Origin: Mesostigma viride
Lineage: Eukaryota; Streptophyta; Mesostigmatophyceae; Mesostigmatales; Mesostigmataceae
Assembly: GCA_009746045.1 (NCBI GenBank)
Contig: RPFO01000080.1
Location: forward strand, 2,932,751-2,962,750
DNA: 30,000 nt
Direction: 5' to 3'
Position 1 is the first letter of the stretch, and each line of letters begins with the position of its first letter. The position numbers and the translations under genes are program-made. The notes under the pieces were generated by a model. That model saw only the letters and a program-made list of their open reading frames with translations, made no database searches and was not told the origin of the DNA. Positions 10,216-19,255 of this stretch are shown here, in pieces.

Positions 10216-12688
10216 GGGAGAGATGCGCATCGGAGGGTTGCCCTGATCGGAGGGGGGCTGAATGCAGAAGACGAGGCCGTTTCCAAAAAGTCGAGGGGGA
10301 CGGCGCTGCTGGAAGTGCACAACTATTTCAAGACGCACATGGAGGAATCCTGGGATAAGCCGGAGGTGCCCCTTCAGGACCAGAAAGAAATATGGAATTT
10401 GATTCATGGGGTTTCAAGCAGCACTGAGAAGGCAAGGAAGGACGGGGAGGGGGAGGAGGGTGGTGAGGAGCGGGTTGGAGGGCGATTGAACGAGGGTGGT
10501 TTGTCCGAATCGGAGAAAACCCAAGTCTACGACTTCATCTCGGCTGTGAAGGATGAAACGGTCGCTCCGAACGACGACAGTAGATGTGGAATCCCGATTG
10601 AGGACAAGCTGGCCAAGGAGCTTGCAGAGTTTCTGGACATCGTGGCAGCGGACAAGCTGGACGGGGAGGGAAGGGTGATGAGGAAGGGGGGGGGATCAAA
10701 CAGGAAGGGTGGAGGAGTCTAGCCCGCTTTCGATTCTGGCCGTCTATCATGGCAACCGTGAAGGCCAAACACGTTCCTCCTCAGTGCTTGTATGACCTGA
10801 CATACATGGCCAAGATCTTCTGCGAGGTGATGGTCCAGCTTTTCATGATCTACAACCGCGATTTGGGGAAATACCCCGAACCACGCGACCTCGGCTGGTT
10901 GCCGATGCAGCCTTCGGAAGCCGACAGCGCCCTTCAGAGGGTGGCCGATACGGTCGCTGTAGCTGCCAAGAGACTAAGGGCGGTTATCAGGCCAACGGGG
11001 AGGGACGATTCCACCTTCCCACTTGCACTGCTGGAGAGGACGGATTTTTGGACGACCCACAAGGAGGAAACGAAATGGTGGGTCCTGATTGCGCCCGAAC
11101 CCCCAACCGAACAGGCTGTGGTGCCCCAACCCGTACAGCCTGTGGCGGGGGCTGTGGCGGTGACGGGGGCTGTGCCGGAGGAAGGCCAAGCCGAACATGC
11201 GGAGGCAGAGGACGTCCAGTCGGGTCGCCAAAAAAGGGGGGGGAGAAGCGGGACGCCACGCGGAAGTTTGGGTCGGAGGAGCTGGCATCCGAAATCGAGC
11301 AGGAGGGCCCGTGGATTTCTAAGAAAGTTTACGGGTCTGACGGGCAAACGACCTGTGAGCTCGTTATGAAGACTTTCGCGTGGGAGAAAAGCGATGGGCC
11401 GACACGGTTGGCTCAACTGGTAAAAAATGCACTGGAAGGGTTCGAATATGTTGTGAAGGGATTGGGGGAGGACGACCCGGACATCAAGAATGGGGTAGTG
11501 CTGGTGAATTTGGAACACCATGCCAAGCTGTGGAATGACGAGGAACTGTTGAAGGGTCACAAGGGTGAGTGGGTGGAGAAACGGGACTGGAAGGCGGCGA
11601 AGGAATGTGGAGATTTCAATGTTTTGAAGAACGAATGGGGGCTGTACCTAAGCAATTTAGGGGGATTCTTCAACCCACCCATCATCTTTATTGGGTCAAA
11701 CGAGCAGGTGGATGGGTTTAAGGTCCTTCTGAAGGTACTTGGGAAGCGGCCACCGGAATACCGTTCGGGCATGGAAATTGCGGGTGCAGCCCAGCGGCCA
11801 GAGTCGCAGGATTTTCGCAATCCCAACGGCCGTTCGGGCAAGGAAATTGCGGGTGCAGCCCAGAAGCGTCCGCTGGAGACGGCAGGCGCTGGCACCAAAA
11901 AGAAACGCCGGAAGCGCGCCGCCTCGGAGACCCCCGCGGCCGAAGACGTCTCAATGGGGACGCCCTACCCTCATGATGGCGGCGTTCGGCCGGAGGGGGA
12001 TGATGAGGATGTCGGGTCACAGGGGGGTGATGATGGGGAGGAGGTTGGTGATGATGGTGCCGGCGGTGATGAGGGGGCGGGAATGAGGGTGGTGATAAGG
12101 GGGGCGGGTCGAAGGACGGAGAGGGGGGGGTTCGAAGGGCGGAGAGGGGGGCGGGTCGAAGGGCGGAGAGGGGGGGGGTCGAAGGACGGAGAGGGGGGGG
12201 GTCGAAGGGCGGAGAGGGGGGGGGTCGAAGGGCGGAGAGGGGGGGGGTCGAAGGACGGAGAGGGGGGCGGGTCGAAGGACGGAGAGGGGAGGGGGTCGAA
12301 GGACGGAGAGGGGGGCGGAGAGAAGGGCGGAGAGGGGGACGGGTCGAAGGGCGGAGAGGGGGGCGGGTCAAAGGGTGGAGAGGGGGGCGGGTCAAAGGGC
12401 GGAGAGGGGGGCGGGTCCAAGGGCGGAGAGGGGGCGGAGAGAAGGGTGGAGAGGGGGGCGGGTCAAAGGGCGGAGAGGGGGGCGGGTCGAAGGGCGGAGA
12501 GGGGGGCGGGTCGACCGGCGCATCGGGGGAAGGGGGGAAGGAGGGGGGGGGAGGGGAGGGAGGCTCGAAGGGGAATTCGGGGGCGTCGGGGGGGGGGATG
12601 TTGGGGCGTGCCGTCGACTACTGCAAAAAGCTCCTTTCGCCTGGCGGGCACGTTCGATCAAGAGCAACGGCTAGTCATCTGTCAAAGG
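10216..12688 (+). CDS. Exon 3, unknown protein, with apparent one-base frameshifts
   Basis: The long third exon starts in phase 0 with GRDAHRRVALIGGG. It reads in one frame to a G9 run at 10686-10694, in a second frame to A6G8 at 11230-11243, in a third to about 12430, and in a fourth to the donor GTAAGT at 12689. Each change equals one missing base. Recognisable parts in order: an acidic charged region (10216-10680); a helical, Trp-containing region (10699-11100, WPSIMATVKAK, RDLGWLPMQPSEADSALQR, TKWWVLIAPEPP); a Pro/Val/Ala linker; a probable folded domain (about 11245-11760) with KVYGSDGQTTCELVMK, NGVVLVNLEHHAKLW and FFNPPIIFIGSNEQV; a 23-residue internal repeat (RSG[MK]EIAGAAQ at 11762 and 11831); a Lys/Arg cluster KKKRRKR, likely a nuclear localisation signal; then acidic and Gly-rich repeats. 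I recognise no family. The exon ends in phase 1. Confidence 0.6.
11762..11865 (+). repeat. In-frame 69 bp duplication related to the 46 bp satellite
   Basis: CGTTCGGGCATGGAAATTG at 11762 recurs 69 bp later at 11831 as CGTTCGGGCAAGGAAATTG, each copy followed by CGGGTGCAGCCCAG. The second copy is preceded by ATTTTC (11811) and CCAACGGCCGTT (from 11823). The order ATTTTC, CCAACGGCCGTT, GGAAATT, GGGTG, with spacing differing by only one base at two points, is that of the intronic satellite unit. In this frame it encodes part of the repeated RSG[MK]EIAGAAQ peptide. Confidence 0.7.
12105..12520 (+). repeat. About 24 bp G-rich minisatellite inside exon 3
   Basis: Tandem copies of a 24 bp unit close to GGGCGGAGAGGGGGGCGGGTC plus GAA. 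In the coding frame it encodes an 8-residue repeat close to GGEGGGSK with D/G and S/E variants. Copies differ in G-run length (five to eight), which moves the reading frame several times between 12110 and 12250 and again near 12430. The opposite strand reads Pro/Ser/Leu repeats, which are shadows. The segment probably forms a flexible Gly-rich tail. Confidence 0.9.
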
Positions 12689-12807
12689 GTAAGTTAATCT
12701 GAGTGAATATGGTCGGTTAAATTATGATGTTTGCATATTCCCAAGTTTGATTTGCGATTGTAATGATAACTAATTGCGCCGCTCGTCATTGCTTGTCCCA
12801 CACACAG
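12689..12807 (+). other. Intron 3 (119 bp)
   Basis: AAAGG|GTAAGT donor at 12689 and CCCACACACAG acceptor ending at 12807, with a branch-point-like AACTAAT about 40 nt upstream of the acceptor. It is clearly more AT-rich than the exons. The exon 3 frame that matches the terminal GGSKGGEGG repeats ends in phase 1 here, and exon 4 completes the Gly codon before DESEEEP, so the join keeps the frame. This intron has no satellite. Confidence 0.8.
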
Positions 12808-13630
12808 GTGACGAGTCTGAAGAGGAGCCGCGACAGGATGACGTCATGCCAGGCGGCCCACCCAAAGGGTTTGAGGAAGATTCGGAAGAATCGGAAGAAT
12901 CGGAACCTGAGGAGGAAGCGCCACAAAGACAACGTGTCACAGTTACCGCAACCCAGCCCAAGCCACTAGACAAGAAAGTGCCACCACCAAGTTGGCAGCC
13001 GTGGATGGAGAATCTGGAAGGTGTGTGGGGGGGAAACGGGTCGTGCCCCGCTCGCCTGTTGGATGTCCGGTTTCGGTATTGTGCAAGCACGGCGGTGAAT
13101 TTTGCCAGTATCGGAAGAACCAACTCCAGCGCCTTGATACGTTGTGGAAGCCCACGTGGGCTGCTGATTCGGTGGCTAAACTCAATGCAGACCCAATGAA
13201 GCTGGCACACATGCCTGATTTCCACGTCGACACGTTCCTGGTGCATGGAGTCGTTCGAAAGGTGGATAAAACGGGCGTGTGGTACGTTAAATTTTGGGCA
13301 GAAGGGTGTGACGAAAAGGGAATCTGGATTAATGGGGAGCAGGGGACGATGCCCAACATAATTTTCAAGGTACAACAAGACGAGATGCGGAACTGTTTCA
13401 AGCCACCTGAGGGAACGTATTTGGAGTGGTGGATGGACAAGGGGTACCTGGCGACCAGATCTTCCCCAGCGACCAGATCTTCCCCACGACTCCAAGAGAA
13501 GGGGGGAGACCAAGCCGCAGGGCAGGGCAAACGAAAACCTCAAGGGAAGGCTGGCGCAGATGTGCGGGAGGGGGGTGTAAAGAAGCCCAGCGGACGGGGT
13601 GTAAAGAAACGCCTGTTAGTAGGTAGTTAG
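12808..13630 (+). CDS. Exon 4, unknown protein, C-terminal part
   Basis: The last exon begins with an acidic segment (DESEEEPRQDDVMPGG, then Glu/Ser-rich) in one frame to the G7 run at 13027-13033 and continues one base shifted to the TAG at 13628-13630. The shifted part holds a Cys-containing stretch (GCPVSVLCKHGGEFC), then KLNADPMKLAHMPDFHVDTF, VHGVVRKVDKTGVWYVKFW and WINGEQGTMPNIIFKVQQDE. It ends in a basic Lys/Gly-rich tail. The VVRKVDKTGVWYVKFWAEG segment has the look of a small beta-barrel (Tudor- or BAH-like) strand pair, but this is only a resemblance. A 6-residue repeat ATRSSP-ATRSSP comes from an 18 bp duplication at about 13450-13485. The acidic, basic and putative nuclear-signal parts fit a nuclear protein; that is inference. 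Confidence 0.65.
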
Positions 13631-13632
13631 AT

Positions 13633-14340
13633 AGCTTACTTGATCTGAACTCGTGTACATTTGTAAAGATCGATCTGTACATCTGTCTCCAGAGCACTCA
13701 CTTGAATATTCAAAGTTCAAGTGGGAATTACTGGTTGGGTTGTGCACAGGCTTGTGCACAATTTTGGCAATAATTATAATTCGTTCTATAAATAGAACTC
13801 GCGGGGTCGTGGAGAGGGTTGTGCAATTGTAAATAATCTACAACTTGTCTCACTTGCTTACCCTCCGATCGGTGCATGACACTTTGACAAAAACAGCCAA
13901 TTTTACCCCGACTTGAATAAATTTTAATAAATGTTAATAAATTTTAATAAATTTAAGCAATCTAGTAATGAAAAGTGCACGCGGAAAGCGCACCACTGAC
14001 CAAATGGCATGAAATGGTAATGATTTCATGTGGAAACGCATTCACAATGAGCATCAATTGTCATGTATTTGTTGAAATGGCGTCTCCTCAAGTAATAAAA
14101 TTTGGCATGGGTATTGTAGATTGATTGTGGGCCCCCCCATGAGTATTCTTTGTTTAATACCTGTTTGGGCTGGTTGGTTACGCAGGCAAGCGGGGCACGT
14201 TGCTGTTCAGCCTTAGCCACTCTGTTGGCAGCTCTCTTTGCCGCTAGCTGGCAGCGCCTCGTGCTTTCGGATGTATAGACGCCTCGCTAGCTCCCTTTCA
14301 ACTAACGCTTCAGTCGGTTCCAATGCAGGAGGATCGGGGA
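13633..14340. other. AT-rich intergenic spacer with short direct repeats
   Basis: No coding frame is convincing. At 13912-13957 an AT-rich minisatellite of the form TAATAAATTTTAATAAATGT is repeated about three times. The rest is unique DNA with T-rich and A-rich tracts and no RNA gene that I can fold with confidence. Confidence 0.5.
13662..13832 (+). terminator. Candidate 3' processing motifs TGTAA
   Basis: TGTAA occurs at 13662-13666, 32 nt after the stop codon, and again at 13828-13832 (ATTGTAAATAATC). TGTAA is the usual poly(A) signal of chlorophyte algae. The second copy is at a more typical distance from the stop. The motif is short and common, so this is weak evidence both for the site and for the lineage. 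Confidence 0.25.
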
Positions 14341-14349
14341 GAGATGGCT

Positions 14350-15158
14350 TCACTGCGCGGGTGTCGCCGCTGTCGGTCCGTTCAGGACTTCATTCAGTTT
14401 CCTGCTGCTCTCCGCCGCAACAGCTGCAGAGTAAATGGCCTTTGCATCCTGTAACTCGTCCTGGGCCAGTAGAGGTAAGAAGTCAGAACAAATCGCCTTG
14501 ATCCGACCACAAACCTGCCTCAGCAGTTCTTGATCTTGGTCCCTCTTTGCTACACCCTCCAGCAACCACTCCTTCGATTGCGCCGCGGTGACCTCGCGCA
14601 GAGTCCGCAACCGATCGGGGGCTGGGACATGCTTCAATAGTTGTAAAGCATTACAAATGATGCTGGGCAGGGCTCGGAAAAATACTGTCGGAACGACACA
14701 TTGAAATAAACGTATGCATTATTCTGTCCAGGTTTTCTGTTATGCAATATATCAGTTTGCCGCACGTGATGTTGATTACCTGGATGCGGACAATGAATCC
14801 GGCGCGACTCATGTCGTTGGCCAAAATGGTTGCCACAATGGTTGCAGTCTTGCCACGGGTTGTTAAGATATAACCATGGCAGACTTAAGTTTGGCGTCTG
14901 GTGTCTAGAAGGTTCCATGTGCACAACGCATACTGCATTGCCATACTTGTAACGACAGTGCAGGACAAGGTTTCTAGGCATCTCTAGAAGGTTGACGCTG
15001 TAAATGGATAAATTAAAGCAATAAACAGCGGCCAAGGAGCCGCAGCCATTGCAACCAAACAATTCCAAAGTCATTCTCAACTTCAATGGGTGTTCTTCTA
15101 CGGCCTTTGCGGCACGAAATTTGGCCCACTTTACTTCATCGGCGGCGATCCCCACCAT
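14350..15158 (-). CDS. Doubtful spliced gene fragment, unknown protein
   Basis: A possible gene on the minus strand, assembled from weak evidence. The 3' exon (14631 down to 14350) encodes 93 residues with a helical, soluble look (SKEWLLEGVAKRDQDQELL, DFLPLLAQDELQDAKAIY) and a stop. It follows an AAG acceptor at 14632. A preceding exon ending at 14780 (CCAG|GTAATC donor) would encode TTRGKTATIVATILANDMS and join in phase 0. The GKT resembles a P-loop, but the spacing to the upstream Gly is not canonical. Its 5' border is unclear because an in-frame TAA lies just upstream. An ATG at 15158 opens a further piece (MVGIAADEVKWAKFRAAK) that I cannot connect reliably. It could be a decayed gene or a transposon-derived segment. 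Confidence 0.3.
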
Positions 15159-15400
15159 TTTGTTCCCCACTAACCAAACCACCCCCAGCCGACATTTACG
15201 CGTTTGCGTGCTCCATCCTTAGCGCCGTTGTCAATTCTTAAGGACAAGGCGCAAGTTTTGAATTCGGGCCTGGCAGAACGGCACTGTGCTAATTGCGGAT
15301 GTCAATTTTGCGCGGCAAAAAGGAACTCCGTCCGATCTTGGCCCATCTACCGTCAATCATCTCTCCTGGCGGAAGTCGACAGGATCTTACTTTAGGAGCG
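15159..15400. other. Spacer without recognised features
   Basis: No open frame of convincing composition, no tandem repeat and no RNA gene seen. It lies between the doubtful minus-strand fragment and the first subterminal-like repeats of the downstream transposon relic. Confidence 0.4.
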
Positions 15401-15660
15401 AATCCTGCTGATCTGAACGCCATGGCCCAAAGTATCGGATTCGGGGAAATCGGTATATTTAGTATCCAATTATAAACCAGAGAGGTGAAATAAGAAATAA
15501 GTATCACCGAATCCTGAATGAAGGTGGTCACACACTGGTGTGAGGGTGACAGGTTAAGGAGCTAATATGGCGCAAAGTATCGGATTCGGGCCTCTCACTG
15601 CCATGCATGGTTAACGGTGCAAAGCTGACATCATGTTCGAGTAGGATTGAATCCGCATCA
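15398..15660. repeat. Repeated GGATTCGGG motifs, possible subterminal repeats of a CACTA-type element
   Basis: A 24 bp block ending CAAAGTATCGGATTCGGG occurs at 15422-15445 and, with one mismatch, at 15567-15590. Related motifs occur in the opposite orientation: GCGAATCCTG near 15398 and CCGAATCCTG near 15507. Clusters of short motifs in both orientations are typical of the subterminal regions of CACTA/EnSpm elements, and a relic of such a transposase follows at 15964. No clear CACTA terminus is seen, so the link is inference. Confidence 0.35.
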
Positions 15661-15869
15661 AGAAGCTGCGGTTACTTAGATTACCCACATTGGACGGTTC
15701 ACATAACTGACGCATGCGTAGCCGCGGGAATTGCCAACGCGGTCCGTTGGCTAGCTCGACAGTCAGACGCGGTCGGTGCCCCTTCGTTCCGTTGCGTTTT
15801 AGGCATGCAAGGACACAGCCGTGGGCCACGAAAACACCTCGTTGCCGCCGCCATGCATGGCGGGTAGAC

Positions 15870-15937
15870 ATGGCGGCAGCAACGGGGAGGGCCCGCGGCA
15901 AGGCGGCCGCGCGGGCCGTCCCCGTTGCTGCCGCCAT
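15870..15937. repeat. Inverted repeat with 28 bp arms and a 12 bp loop
   Basis: The left arm at 15870-15897 starts ATGGCGGCAGCAACGGGG, and the right arm at 15910-15937 ends CCCCGTTGCTGCCGCCAT. The arms match at 27 of 28 positions with a loop GCAAGGCGGCCG. The element ends 26 bp before the ATG of the transposase relic. A partial extra copy of the arm sequence (GTTGCCGCCGCCATGCATGG) lies just to the left at about 15841. In RNA or single-stranded DNA this would form a very stable GC-rich hairpin. Confidence 0.9.
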
Positions 15938-15963
15938 CATTGGTTGTTTAGCGATTTTGAACC

Positions 15964-16576
15964 ATGGAGGAACAAGGTCTTGATGACTTCCTCATGGAGG
16001 GCTGGGCCGATGAGTACCGCACTGGGCCGGAGGCAGCTATGGAATTCGCCCGGAATTTCGATGCTGCTGCAAACAGAGTGCATATGGAGACGCCTTTGTA
16101 CCCAGGCTCAAACGTTCCAGCTGTTGTGGCGGCCCTACAATTGCTGACGCAATGGGGTCAAGGTGGTTGCACTCGGAAGTTCGCGGACGCACAGCTGGCC
16201 CTTTTTAGTTCTCTCCTACACCTGGGAATGTCTTGCCAGCTTCTGTCGAGGCGGCGAGAAGCCTGTAGCGAGACTTGGGCTTAACGTACAAAGTGTATGA
16301 TGCGTGCAAGTGCGACGAGTATGTATACAAAGATAAGGACCTCCAGCAGTGCCCCAAGTCGCCGAACCTCGTTTTGAGAGATATACAGACACAGACGGCA
16401 TGGTGATTAATACGAGGAAGCCCTATCGCCAAGTCAGAGTATTTTCTTTGCTCGACCGGGTTCGCGGGTGGTTCCAAATGGAGAAAATGTCGAGGGCACT
16501 CCGGTATGCAGGAGAGCATGAAAACAATGCACCAGATTCGCGGACAAGGACGGTGGACGGAGTCAAAGGTTCGTAA
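15964..16576 (+). pseudogene. Decayed CACTA/EnSpm-type transposase, N-terminal portion
   Basis: Three frame segments read in order like the N-terminal part of plant-type CACTA (EnSpm, TNP2-like) transposases. The first is MEEQGLDDFLMEGWADEY followed by TPLYPGSNVPAVVAALQLL. The second, one base shifted at about 16221, is GNVLPASVEAARSL, then a TAG at 16266-16268, then RDLGLTYKVYDACKCDEYVY and LQQCP. The third, after another shift near 16349, is RKPYRQVRVFSLLDRVRGWF and MEKMSRALRYAGEHENNAP. In the family these correspond to the leader region, the LGL-DACxxxC-LY-CPxC zinc-binding block and the FPL-RLQRMF segment before the catalytic core. The Cys pattern is reduced here and the catalytic DDE region is absent. 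Two frameshifts and a stop mark it as dead, although frame errors in the sequence cannot be excluded. Confidence 0.6.
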
Positions 16577-16619
16577 TCCATAGCCTCTACATCTGGGCAT
16601 TGCTTTTTTTTTTTAATCT

Positions 16620-17009
16620 TTGCTTGCCGATAGAGTGGCACACAACGCCACGTTACTTTGGTATGTAGAGCTAGAACGTTAGTAACCCGGCCTGAATCTT
16701 GCCATTGAAGCCTGGCAGAGTCAGTGTCGTGTTAAGTGATGTATCTATATTTCTTACCGTTGCTTCAATGCATTCTCTGTGGTTTGTTCTTTCCTTGCCT
16801 TGTCGCGTCTGCGTGCCACAATCTCCGGCGCCACCATGGCGGCTGGCCACTCAGCTTAATTTGGTAAAACCCAAAGGAGCTGAGCTGACGTGCCTGCCTT
16901 TACTGCATGCCCTGTGGGGTGGGCGAGGACCTGTCCCATGATTATATAGTGGATCACACACAAGAGTACTCCGTATTGCTATGGATATGCCTTCCAAGTG
17001 ATAGGCTAG
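16620..17009. other. Spacer between two transposon relics
   Basis: No convincing open frame. A T10-type homopolymer precedes it at about 16604-16613. The stretch may be the decayed remainder of either neighbouring element, but no motif supports that. Confidence 0.4.
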
Positions 17010-18395
17010 GATATAATGGTACGCAAACGCGACAGCAACACCGTCATGGCCATCTTCGTCGCGCGTCGCCTCTTCGAGGAAATCGCTCTCCTGCAACCTT
17101 GTGAGTTTCCCGCCATCCTGATCTTCGTCGACTTCATCAAGGCTTTTGATTCTGTCCTCTGGGACGCTCTATGGGCTGTACTTGCTCGCGCTCGCGTCCC
17201 CACTCGACCCCTGATTACCGTCATCCGCACGCTGTATGAGGGGTCAACCACTTCGGTGCGCACTCAACACGGCATTACCCCGCCATGCCCACTGCAGACC
17301 GGCGTCTGGCAGGGTTGCGTCCTGTCGCCGTACCTGTTTATTATTGTAGTGGATTATGTTATGCGCCAGGCACGTGCTCGCTTTGCTAGCATTGCAGGCC
17401 GTGCCCCTGGCCTAGCGATCACGAACGAGCTTGGGGAAGGGGGGCCGACTAACAAGCAATATTTACTAGCTGACCTCATTTATGCAGACGACATCACGCT
17501 CATCGAGGAGCCGGAGTCTGCCAAACTTTGGCTGGACTGCCTGGCGCTCGAGGCTCAGGCGGTTGGTCTAGAAATCAGCCCCAAAACGGAGGCCCTGGCC
17601 CTCGGCATGGCAGGGCCCCCACCCACACTCCGCCTCTTAGATGATGCCGAGGTCAACTACCCTCCTTCAGGCCGCTTCAAGCTGCTCTGCAGTTGGCTTC
17701 CCGACTGCGAGGACGACATGACGACACGGATCGGCATGGCGTGGGCGCACCTCCATGACCACCGCCGCTGGTGGAGCAACCCCGCCCTACCGACCCCGGA
17801 TCGTCAAGCGTGATCGCCTCTTGAAGGTCGTCATTCTGACGATCCTGACATACGGCGCCGAGACGTGGGCACTGACGCAGGAGCTGGAGCAACGACTCGA
17901 CTGACGGCGCGGTCACCAAGATGCTGCGCAAGGCCCTTAACATCCCCTATGGTTTGCACATTAGTAATGAGGATTTGTACGCTGATTTGCCCTATGTTTC
18001 CCACATTATTAGGCACAGGCGCCTGGGCCTAGCCGGGCACCTGGCCCGCACAGATCAGGTAGATACCTCAGATAGACTAGCTGGTACCAAGCCCGCCCAG
18101 CCTGTGCGATATGTCCTAACCTGGCGTGCCCCCGGCCGCGCGCGGCAGGGCCGCCACCCGTGGACATTTCGTGATAGACTCGGCATGGACATGTGCTACA
18201 CTAGACGTGACGGGCTCACCCCCGGGCAGCCTCCTGGTTTGTCTGTAATATGGAGGCAGATGGTGCGCAAGGATAGATGGCAAGTAGTGATGAAGGAGAC
18301 CACCCCCAAGCCTGTGGGGGCTCCGCGTGTGACCGCGTATGGCATTCATAGCGATTCGGGCCGCGGTGCCCACACCCCTGTAACTAGGACCTAGA
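17010..18395 (+). mobile_element. 5'-truncated non-LTR retrotransposon (LINE-type reverse transcriptase), degenerate
   Basis: The first frame (17016-17813) starts inside a reverse transcriptase domain: FVDFIKAFDSVLWDALW (the FxDxxKAFD catalytic block), GVWQGCVLSPYLF (QGxxLSPxLF) and LIYADDITL, the YADD active-site box. After a +1 shift near 17797 the thumb-type segment VVILTILTYGAETW follows. A TGA lies at about 17911, and after another +1 shift at about 17921 the C-terminal part reads MLRKALNIPYG, HRRLGLAGHLARTDQVDT and WTFRDRLGMDMCY up to the stop at 18392-18394. The order is that of the RT-to-3'-end part of LINE ORF2. The endonuclease and the N-terminal RT blocks are missing, as is usual for 5'-truncated insertions. 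Two frameshifts and a stop make it inactive. The clade cannot be fixed by eye. Confidence 0.85.
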
Positions 18396-19020
18396 TAGCT
18401 TATACCATCCATTCCATCCCATGTTCCCCTCCCACTGAGGACTTATGCTCACGTGAGGCAGTCACGTGTCTATTGTCTATTAATTAATTAATTAACCTCC
18501 AGATCCGGCAAAGCGCAGGGGGGGAACCGGTATACTGGCGGGGGAACGTCATCCACGTCGACCACAAGCCTTGGCAGGCACCCCCAGTCTAGGGAATATA
18601 TAGCAGTAGTGTAGATTAGTAAGGCTTAGCCTACCACGCGGCCCCAGCGCATGTGCGCCCATAATGGCCATGGATGAGGCATTTAAGAATTTAGCCACGC
18701 CCTGCCTATAATGGGACCCATGGATGATGCATTAAGAATTAGCTCAGCCCTGCCTATACAGAGAGTCACTCTCTGATGAGACGCCATGCCCTAGCTCTTG
18801 TATAGCCATGATGATCTTCCCCCCCCATTCCGGGATCCCCTTCTTAGTGTAGTTGGGTTGAACCCGAGACAGCATGGTGGTGCAGGTGCCCTGGTGCACC
18901 TAGAGCAAGTGTCGTTTACATTCCCACCCTTGCAGGAAGTAGCTTAGAATGTATTAAAAGCCATATGCCCCTTCTCGGGGATATGTGCTACATGTACTCC
19001 CAACGGAGTTATGTTACTAA
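18396..19020. other. Spacer, possibly LINE 3' untranslated sequence, with a duplicated ~50 bp block
   Basis: No open frame of note. It contains a (TTAA)4-type run at about 18479-18495 and a roughly 50 bp tandem duplication: CCATGGATGAGGCATTTAAG at 18668 and CCATGGATGATGCATTAAG at 18718, each followed by AGCC...CCCTGCCTATA. The stretch may be the 3' untranslated part of the retrotransposon, which would then end at the tetranucleotide array at 19027. Confidence 0.5.
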
Positions 19021-19026
19021 TTAATT

Positions 19027-19255
19027 AATGGATGGATGGATGGATGGACGGACGGACGGGCGGGCGGGCGGGCGGGCGGGCGGGCGGGCGGGCGGGCGGA
19101 CGGACGGACGGACGGACGGACGGACGGACGGACGGACGGACGGACGGACGGACGGACGGACGGACGGACGGACGGACGGACGGACGGATGGATGGATGGA
19201 TGGAGGGAGGGAGGGATGGAGGGATGGAGGGATGGATGGATGGAGGGAGGGATGG
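19027..19255. repeat. Tetranucleotide array GGAT / GGAC / GGGC / GGAG
   Basis: About 57 units of GGRN-type tetranucleotides arranged in homogeneous blocks: GGAT, then GGAC, then GGGC, then a long GGAC block, then GGAT, then mixed GGAG/GGAT. Adjacent blocks differ by one base at the third or fourth position. The array has no stop on either strand and produces short artificial frames. It is preceded by AATTAATTAATG. Confidence 0.97.

Noticed and set aside
11718-12667. Minus-strand Pro/Ser-rich frames
   Set aside because: They are the reverse complement of the G-rich minisatellite in exon 3.
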